From Eulemur rufifrons (Eukaryota > Chordata > Mammalia > Primates > Lemuridae), in assembly GCF_041146395.1 (NCBI RefSeq), contig NC_091010.1, positions 45,838,001-45,902,000 of the forward strand: a stretch of DNA of 64,000 nucleotides, given 5' to 3'. Positions 13,201-23,400 of the stretch are shown piece by piece. Positions within the stretch are counted from its first letter, which is position 1, and each line of letters begins with the position of its first letter. The notes beneath the pieces were generated by a model, which saw only the letters and a program-made list of their open reading frames with translations, ran no database searches and was not told the origin of the DNA. A program made the position numbers and the translations under genes.

Positions 13201-16200
13201 GTCTCCTATGACAACAACGCCTTCTTCCAGAACAGCTCGGAAGGACCTGCCTGAGGCTGCTCTACAGTTAGCTTTTTAAAAAATAACTGAAATAAGTAAA
13301 ATAAACTTTTTAACTAAAATAACAATAAAAAGTATAGTATAATAAATACATAAATAACCAAGTTGTTTGCTATCACTATCAAGTATTATGCGCTGTACGT
13401 AACTATATGTGCCATACTTTTCTACGGCTGGCAGCGTGGTAGGTTTGTCTACACCAGCGTCGCCACAAACACAGGAGTATGTGTTGCACTGACATTACAG
13501 TGGCTACGGCATCGCTGGGTAACAGGAATTTTTCTGCCCCACCGTAATCTTATGGGACCACCGCCACACACTCGGTCCGTCTTTGACCGAAACGTCGTCA
13601 CGCAGTGCATGACGGTGTTGTCATCCTCAGTGTACGAATGGAACAACAGAGGCTCAGAGGAGCTAGACGACTTGTCCCTGGTTCACTTTAGGAGGTGACT
13701 CTGGGTTTCAAAACCACATCTCTGGGACTCCAAAGCCCTGGCTCTCAGCATTGGTCTGCAACTACCCCATTTCAGAAATAAATAATTAAACTTCAGAAAG
13801 ACACAATAAAGCAATGGTTATGTGAAAATCCATACTTACAAAGTAGATAAATTATTCACATCAGAAAATTTTATTTACTTTTCAGACTCATTTACCCCAG
13901 GGTCACTTTCAATGGAAGTTCCCTCGACGCACTTAAAATATGACTTGATTTACAAATATTTGGTTAGTGCACAGAACTCTCCAAGAGCATATCTACTTCT
14001 TCGAAGGAGGCACAGATAAAACGAAAGGGGCTGTGCTGCCTCCACAAATACGCTACTGTCCCGCCGCCCAGAGCCTTCTTTCCCAGGCCCACGGTCTGCT
14101 CCTCGCGGCTTTGAGGTCTCTGCTCAGACGCTGCCGCCGCAGCCAGGCCTCCCCCCACCACCCCGCCACTGCCTGCCCCCTCGCCCCGCGTTATTTTTCT
14201 CCAAAGCACTTGTCACCACGTGGCTAACTGCATGTTTAGTTTTTGCTTGTCTTGCCCAAGTGGAACGTAAGCTCTCTGAGGTCAGGGGCACTGTCCACTG
14301 TGCTCACGGCAGTGCAGGCAGCGAGCTATTCTGTGGACTCCATGTATGACTGCCGTGTTGCAGACAAGGTACGGCCCCAGAGGACAGAAATGACATCTGT
14401 GAGTAGAAGTTTCAGGAAAGCACAAGGAAACCAAAAAAAGAGGCTTTTCCAACTATCATAGCTGGAGTTGCCCCAAAGCAGAGACATTCCGGAAGGGCAG
14501 GCTGGCCACGGCCTTGAGCATCCTTTGGCAGTGATCCCAAACCCTGACGGGGGCTTGGGCTGGGAGCCTTCATTTTCCTCAGCAGCCAATGGGGGTGAGA
14601 ATGACAGCTGAGCGAGCCCTTACTGCGCACCAGGCTCTGCGCTGGTGACTGTCAATCTCGGCGCGGAGCCTCAGGAGGCAGGTGCCATGACCAGCCCATC
14701 TCACAGACGAGGGAGACGCAGGGACTCAGAACCAGCCGGCTGGGTTCCGGAGGCCCGACACCAGGTCCGCTGCAAACTGCAAGGGGCTGGCGGGGTGGCA
14801 GTCTGCGCAGCGTCACCGCCGAGAGGCCCGAGCAGCTCATCAAGCTCGAGAGCAGGGCGTCGTCAGACCTCAGCTCGAATTCTTAGTCATTTTCTAGCTG
14901 TATGAACCCAACCCCCCGAATCTCAGTTCCCTGATCATCCAGTGGATTCTCATCTCGCAGGTGAGGCTCAGTCGAGATAGAGAATTGAAGCTTGTGACGC
15001 TGGTAAAATAAATGCTCTTCATCATTGTTCTGGAAAGAATATTCTTGGAAAGAGCTTAGTTGCCCTCCAGGTTGTCAATGTCGTGTTAAAACAAGGTGCT
15101 CCATCCTCCAGGGGGCTTAGTCCTGTGTCTCACGCAGCAGGACTGCTTCTCCCTTATTGGAGCATCATGCTCCCATTAATGTGGCCCAAGTCAAAGGCTG
15201 AATCACGTGGTCAGTTCCCTTGGGAGCTTCCAGTTAAAGGAACACTATGGCAAATATCATTTTCAGATGAGTAACTTTTCTTTTTAATAAAGAGAATTAT
15301 CTAGTGATAGTCTATTCTGTGATTCTTGGTCTTCCTAAGCTGCGTTTGTGAAAAGAAGGGTCAACCCCACCATCATTCCCCAACATCTGGATAACTGGTG
15401 CGTTTGCAAACTGCCTTCTGCTGTAGTCTGGCATGGACTGGATACAGGAAAGTGGATCCCCAAACTGGGGTCTGGCTGCAAGGCCAGGTGGGTTCTTGGC
15501 TTCACACACGAAAGAACTCAAGAGTGAGCCGACAGGGTAAAGCTAAAGCAAATTTGCTGAACTAAGAAAAGAAAAAGAGAGGCTACCCCATAGACAGGGC
15601 AGCGGCTATTTCTCAGAGCAACAGAGAGTAGCACTCGTGAGTTTCTGGGGTCTTATTTTGTACATTCTATTTAATTTTATGTTAAGCAGAGGAATGATTA
15701 TTCATAAGATTTCTGGGAAAGGGGTGAGGAGTTCCAGGAACCAAGGGTCCCTCCCCCTTTGAAACCACATAGGGTAACTTCCGTGACTTGCCATGGCGTT
15801 TGTAAACTGTCATTGCACTGGTGGGAGTTTCTTTTCGTAAGCTAACACATTGCAGGCAGAGCATCATGAGCAGTGAGGGTAACCTAAGGTCACTTTTCGT
15901 GGCCATCTGGGTTCCAGCCGGTTTGGGCCGGTTTCTCTGCCTTCTCTTGTTTTATCAGAGACCTTGGTTCAGGTCTTACGACTAGCAGGGCCTGCCGTTT
16001 CCCTGGCTCAGACTGAAGACCAGCAACCTACTCCCAGGCCTTTGCTAGATTTCATCCAGACCTGGTACCAGGGCGTTTCCTCTCTCTCAAGAGCGCAAAG
16101 AAATCCTTTACGTGAGCCCGTTAGAGCAGCCAAAGAGCTGTGAACAGTGGCAGAACATCTTATTCACTTCAAACTTTGAATTTAGAACAAAGTTGGTGCT

Positions 16201-19200
16201 ATCGCGTGCGGCAGCTGCTGGTGCAGATGGCACCAAGAGCCATTTCCTCAGTGGCAGGAGCCAAGTCAGCTTCAGGAAAGTGGTGACGGAGTTTATATTA
16301 ACAAAAGAGGCGTGAAGGGGGAAGGGTGCAGAAGGGGGTGGGGCGCAAGCCTGTGGACAGCGGTTGGTGGTCTGAGAGGTGAACAAGGCCAGATGTGTGT
16401 CCCCAGGATCCCACCACACAGCGCAGGAGCTGGAAGAGGTGACAGTCCCTGGGGGAGCTTCCTGCTCAAGCCACTAGGAAAGGAAAGCAAGCTCCGGAGT
16501 TCCCGAGGGCAGAAACAGCACTCACGTCCCAAGGCAGCTGCGCAAACGCAGGCAGGGTGGGCCCACATGGGCCTGAGGCTGGCAAAGCTCACCCTTCAAA
16601 AGAGGGACAATTTGTGCATGAAATTTACGCATTTTTAAGACACTGGGTGGACTAAACAAAACCCATCTGTGGGACCGCAGCAGGGAGACCACGTAGGGAC
16701 AGAAAAACCCTTGGATGGAAGAGACCTGGGTGCGGGAATCCCCTCGGGCACACAAGGGAGCCTCTGCCCCAGCGGGAAGACAGAACTGCCGCCCCCCACC
16801 CTGGGGCCCGGGGGGCTCTACCTTCAGCTCCAGGTCGGCGTAGATCTGCGGCCTCAGCAGGCTGAGGAGGTAGGACGCTCGGGAGAACTTAAACCCTGAA
16901 ACCGAATCAGACGAAGGCCATCACCAGAGGTCACCCCTCTCTGCCCCCCACACCACGATGGGGCTCACCTGGGACAATCTCCTCAGTGACAGCTGCACCC
17001 CCGATCACATGGCGCCTCTCGAAGACCGCCGTGCTCACCCCCAGTCTCTGCAGGTACGCTGCCTGGGGTGGGGGGGGGGTACACAGGGCCCTCCCTTTGT
17101 CCCTTAGGCACGTCCGGGCTCCCTGGCCAAGGGTCCTCACTGCAGGCCAGCGTGCCACCCCCGCTCATGCTGTCCCCACGTCTGGGAATGCTGTTCCCTT
17201 TGTTTTCTCCTGTTCCTGCCTTTTCCAGCTGTCTTCTAAGGTCCCACATGCCTGCTGCTGCCCCTCCACCTCCCAGCTGAAGGTGACCTTCCCTCCTTGG
17301 AGGCCTGACCCCTCCGGGAACTCACATTGCACCCTGCCACCCTGCCCAGGACGTCCCTGTCCTGCAGGCAGAAAGCCAGCCTCATTTCTCCTGCAGGCAC
17401 GGCAAGAGGCCACGCCGAGAGCTTGGACTGGTGCACGCTGAGCCAGGCTGTTCAGGGCCAGCTCCTCATTCTCTCCTTCCACTGCGGCCTCGCACCTGAC
17501 CCACTGCCTCAGTTTCCTCACGTGAAAAAATGGGGCCCATGAAAATGCTCCTGGCATTTATAAGGCTGCTGCAAGGATTAATTGGAGCTGGTCCCTAAAT
17601 GGGACTTAAAATGGCCCCTGGCACATAGGACATGCTCAATAAATGAGGCTGTCTATAGCAGGACTTTACTTTGGGGAAAAAATGACTCGAGGGTTCCTAT
17701 TAATTCTTCTCTACCATGTAGCGGAAAATCAACAAATCTTCATTGAATCAAGCTGGGCATGAGCCTACAGATCTAAAATGCTGGTCTTTTCACCACTACT
17801 GGCACCAACGTGACCACAGGGAGGGTGTAGTTTAAAAGCCAGACTTTTTAAAAGTTCACTTGGCAACTGTGATGTGATGTGCGTCACCTCATTTAATCTG
17901 CCCCACAGCCTAGAGGTGGGCACCGTGATTCTCTCCATTTCACAGATGAGAAAACCGAGGCTCGCTGAGGTTAGGAGTGAGCCTCAGGCTCACAGAGGTG
18001 AGAGGGGAGGTGTCTGGACCAGAGAGTTCGGACCCAGGATCTGCCCTCCTCACATATCTCACCGGGAAAGGAAAACGAGCAGCCCTCGGCCCCCAGAAGC
18101 TGGCCTGGCACGCGGAGGTGCCTGTCCTTCTGTTAGACATAAACTCTTCCGCAGATTGGCAACCTCAAACAAAGCTACCCGGAGACCGTGGTAAAATGGG
18201 GCAGAGCCAGCTCAGTTTTGTCTGAGCACAGACAGAAGCACGGCCTCTGTGCCACCCTTCTTGGCAGACGCGAGTGACTGCTGCTCCTTCAGTCACTTCC
18301 CTACGCTCAGATGTACTGGGATGCCCAGTCGTAGGACTGTCCCCACATCCTGACAGCATTTACTCCACAGCAAGCCCCTATTTTCTAGACCTTTCCTCAG
18401 GTGGCCAACCCAAGCTCAAATCCCATACCAGCCTCCCGCTAACACTTCCCATGGAGGCCCGGCTCCCCGTCCTGCGATGGGTGGGAAGCCAGCTTGGTGA
18501 GCTACGGTGTGTTCCTGGTGTTTTTGGCTGAAGGGCACTGACACTAGCCTTCCTCTGGCTGGGAACTGGCACCGGTGAGAGCCACCGTTTGTGTAAGGCT
18601 GAAGGTGCCAGATCCTCACAGCAAATCGTCCCTCACCGTCACCGCAGCCCTGCGAGGGCGGGGCTCTCGCTCTCAGTTGACCGTGGCTCGGACGGGCCGA
18701 GGGCCTCACTGTGGCCTCTGCAGGTGGAAACTGGCAGAAGTGGGAGATGAACCCGAGTTTATGTTAATATAAAGTCGATGTTCAAAGTTACTGATCGGCT
18801 GAGGTACAAAAGGCCCCCTGTGAAATGTCAAAGTAAGACTGACACGTCAGCTACAGTTTTAGGGTTCAGTGTAAGTCCCTCTATATTAATATTCCAGAGC
18901 TGCCATTGCTTCAGGAAGATGCTCCGTGTGTGTGCCTTGAAACCCTCGGTGACCTCCTAGAGGGACAGGGACGCAGAAGCACAGCCAGAGGGTGACTCTG
19001 GCCCGGCCCAGCTCGGGATCAGGAAGCCAGCTGTGTTGGGGATGGGGCCCTGGCCCTCTGCCAGCCTGGGCTCCTCACCGTCTCCAGGCCCCCTTTGGAC
19101 ACACGGCAGGTGTGCGCTCCAGGTGGGCAAGTGGTCTGGACGGGGCTGAGGCACAGGGCTCTACACACGTGGGCTGCCCAGGACCTGCAGTCGGATGACT

Positions 19201-20375
19201 CCCTGGGCTCCTGCCTGCCGCCAGCTATGCTGGTCACATGCTCCCTGGCCTTTCATCACTCCTGATGCTCCCACAGGCCGTGGGGAACCACTTTCCACGT
19301 TGAGGAAAGGGGAGAAAAGGAGCCCGCCATGTCCTGCTCAGCTGACTGCAGACTCACACTCAGCCCGCCAGCACCTTCTCCTTCTCCCTGCGGCCTTCAT
19401 CCCACCTGCCTCCTCGCACTCCTCCCACGGCTGCCAAGAGCCACACACCCAGGGGCCAGGAAGAGGGGACGACGAAGGGGAGGTACTCACAGCCACCAGC
19501 CCGTTGTGTCCTGTAATGAGATGGGGGGGACAGCGTCACTGGTCAGTGGTCAGTGCCCCAGACACTGTCCTGGGGCAGTGTGGCCACCCTCCCTCCCCAC
19601 TCCCACCCACCTGCACCTGGTGTCACAGCAGCACCTAGCTCGACCCCATGAAACACCTGAGCTGTAGGCGTCAGAAACCCTGTTCTTGCCCTGCTGGGAA
19701 AGTCCTGTCCCCTGGCTTGGTCAGTGGCTCTCTGCTGGGGTGAGGGGCAGGAAGAAAGCCACGGTCACCGCAGGACAGCACCACCGGGGCTTGCCCAGCT
19801 CACATGGAATAAATGGCCATCCAGGGAGCGCTGGGCATGTGGGGAGCTGCTGCCAAGAGTGGCTTGTTTTGCCCAAGTGTGGTTCACAATGGGCACGACA
19901 GCGCCCAAGAAGGCTTTATTCACTCGGCCTTGTTTTTGTCAATCCCCCGTGTTCCAAAAATAAACATGCAACTAAATGAAGCAACTAAACATGTACAGCC
20001 TCAGTGGGTGCTGGAGTAACTAGATGTCCTTCAGGCGTGCCTCTGGGCCAGGAGCCTGAATTTGGCTTTGGGGTCTCATGTTCAACACCAAGCCCGGGGG
20101 GGTGGGGCGCAGCTGTTCCCCCAGCTTGCTAAGCTCAGAATCCCCTGGGGAGCCACGTAATGTCCACCCCCAGACCCCTCCCCGGGAGTCTGTTCTGCAG
20201 GGAGGGGTGGGAGCTGGAGCGTGATTCCTCACAAGCTCCCAGGAAACTGGTGCCCTGGCCTCAGAGCCACACATGGAGCACACAGGCCCTTGGGCCGAGC
20301 CCGAGGCCGCCCTTCTCTTCCCGGCTGCTGGGGGACAATCACTGGCAGGCAGAGATCAGGCCCCAGTAGTTTCAG

Positions 20376-20409
<34 letters not shown>

Positions 20410-23400
20410 GCCTGGTCTGGAACACCTGGCCCAGTTTTCTACTTGGGGACAGACGGTGACTCTGTCTTTGAAGATGTCAGCAGACAACATGGTCAGACGT
20501 GAGCACTGACCTGAACCCAGTGTTGCCTCAGATCAAATGCTCACTGTTAACTTGACAAATATCCACAAACAGGGCAGCAGCCACGGCCCACATGACGGAT
20601 CCTTCATGGTGAGTCGATTTTGGTTTAAGTTTCCCACACGGAGACTCCCAGGACTTGAGAGGTCACTAAGCCAACTTCTCATCCGTTAAAGGAATCTCTA
20701 AAACCAAGTGTTTCAAACCTCTTTGACCGCAATCCACAGGAAGAAGTGCCTTTTCCGCTGTGTCCTGGCACTCACGCACATATAAAGTTTCATGAATACC
20801 GTTAACTCTTACCACGTGAGAAGCATGTGATAGTCTGTCTGGTTGTATTTCATCTTAAAAGCTGCTGGTTGACATACTCTCTATTTTTATGTACTTTTGA
20901 AAACGTTCATAAGAGAGTTTAAATGCTGTGCTGGCTGGGACTCCTGAGTGGGTGGAACCTGCGGTGTGAAGAGCCCTTTTCCCAGACACATGTGACACAG
21001 GAAAGGCACATGGTCCTGGGCTCAACCCGGCTCCTGCCACTCGCCAGGGCACGGCCCTCGAGTTGTTCAGCTGCCATAGGCCTCTGGCTTCTTCATATGT
21101 CAAACAGAGGGGGTGCCAGGGACCTGGGGTGTGGCAGGGACCTGGGGTGTGGCCGGGATAGTAAAGCACCGGGCCCCCAGCAGACCCGCAGCAAATGGCA
21201 GCTGTTTGTCTTTTTCTTTTTTTGAGACAGAGTCTCACTCTGTCGCCAGGGTTAAAGTGCCGTGGTGTCAGCCTAGCTCACAGCAACCTCAAACTCCCGG
21301 GCTCAAGTGATCCTCCCACCTTGCCTCCCGGAGTGCCAGGATTACAGGCGTGAGCCATCGCACCTGGCTGCTATTTGTCGTTTAATTGGTGCCAGTCACC
21401 AATCTTGGAAAACTAGTAGTCTTCCAAGCAGCTGGGTCCAGTTTAATCATGGCATGTAAGCCCACGAAAGCATAAGCAGACCTTGAATGACAAAGGTTGC
21501 GGATCCAACAACCCAGGACCCCCACCCCAAGTCCTGGCTGAGCCCTCCTGTGGCGTGTGGTGAGGCCCAGCACCCCTTGAAGGGCTCTGAAGCTGCAGGC
21601 TCAGCTAGTCCTCAGGCTGCCTCCAGGGTCCTTGGCAGCAGGCGTGGGCTGTCGTGGAGCCGCTATGAGCACACAGGGGAGTCACTCGCAGTGTTGGTTG
21701 GCTCTGTGTGTGGACTGCTCACCCTCACAATCCCAACCACCGGGTATGAGGCCAGGAGTCTGCATTCTAACAAGCTCCTCTGTCATTCTTATACACATTT
21801 AGTCAAACGACTAGAGTCATCTTCCAGGTGGCAGCCAGTACCGGACTCAAGAGATAACCCTTCTCTCGGACTGTGCCACTCTGTCCCTCACTCAGGCCCC
21901 AAATGCCTTTAAACCAGGCTTTGTGTTATGGTTAGCAATTAAAGAAACCATGTCAAGGAAAAGCTCACACACTGAGACTCACACCTGTGGGCAAGTCACT
22001 AAGGCAGCTGGTGACCTAGAGTCAACCTTCCCCGCTAGGAGACAGCAGGGGAGAGCTGGGACCAAGGGCAGGAGGAGGTGGGGGGCTTCTCTGAGGCAAA
22101 GAGGCCTGGGGCACCTTCATTTCCTGAGCCCAGTCCTGGGGTGCTACAGAAGGTTCCTACCGGCCCAGTAAATTTGTGAGCTGGTTCTCAAATAGCCACT
22201 GCTATAAATTAAATTATATGAACTTATAATTGAATAAATTAATTAAAAACAAGGGTAAAAAATACTCCAAACTCACCACTTCCTAATTATTTTACTACAT
22301 TTGACTATGACCTATGCTCTTGCGGTCTTTGCCTCTATGTGCACACCTGGACGGTGGGCACATCATGTGATGAGGACATGCCCCACCGCGATGTGCTACC
22401 ATGTGTCCCCGCAGATCACACTCAGTGACCTCGCGTTTGTAACAGGAAAGGCTATGGTGGGAGCATTTACACCACAGTAAGCAAACATCACACCCCAGGG
22501 CTTAATTCATTGTTTTGTTGATTGTTAGGCTTAAGAAAGTGATAGAAAATGCTACTAATGCAGATTAAACTTGTGTCTTTAGCTGTTACATTGTGAATAT
22601 ATAGCACAAAAGTGGAGGAAATATTCTTCTAGTATTAGAAAAATATTATCTGATTGAGCAAAGTCATTCCTGTCATTAAAGGAGTGAAGTTGGAACATAA
22701 ATCTTTGTTGTTTTACTTAAGTTCTACTCTTTAAAGTAAATGAAAATATCGAACACTATTCCTTTCGGAACTACCCTCATTCGTCAGTTGCAACCACAGG
22801 TTAGCTACTGAGTTTGACAAAAATCAAAGAAAGCATTTGGTAAGAACCACTTGGCTGCACAGAATTTAAACGAAGAGTATTGTATGTTTTATTTGTAAAA
22901 TTGTGTGCTACACATCTTTTATTTCAGTATTCATAATAAATATGTATATGTGTGTGCACACACGTATACGCACACATATCACACATTTTTCCCTGGGAAG
23001 GCGACTGTTAAACACCCAGCAGCTCAAGAATGCCCTGAATACGTACAAAAACAAAGAAATGCCAAAACAGGGATACAACTTTGCAGTTGTATGATGAGTG
23101 TCACCTGTCACTGTCAGGCCTGTCCCGTCTCTGTACACCCCGCTGCAATGATGAATCTGGGACTCAGTGTGAGTCAACAGCTGGGAGGGCAGGCGACCTG
23201 GTCCTGCGCCCACTGCCTCTCCGGATCGGTCACCCTGGTGACTTTGGCACACTGAGTCTGGGGGTCAGCAAAGTGTCGCAGGATCACTGCACAGACCCCC
23301 TAAGCGTCCCAGGGGTGCAAGGTAGTGGGGGGCTGTCATCCTCTGCAGACAGGCAGTGGGGACTCTGGGACTCAGTTCTGTCTTTTCCTACCTGCCCTTT

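Larger units (their letters stand above)
12143..16821 (-). other. PYROXD2: PYROXD2 intron 4
   Basis: A 4.7-kb intron. Contents seen: a Tigger2-like DNA transposon (12430-13615), an L2-like remnant near 14235-14300, and an ERV1-type solo LTR (15440-16075). No additional exon is needed to join exons 4 and 5. Confidence 0.7.

Noticed and set aside
13363..13698. 111-codon plus-strand open frame
   Set aside because: It lies inside the 3' part of the Tigger2-like transposon and beyond it, has no transposase motif and no splice context.
15440..16075. Complete endogenous retrovirus
   Set aside because: Only LTR-like sequence is present; there are no gag, pol or env frames next to it.
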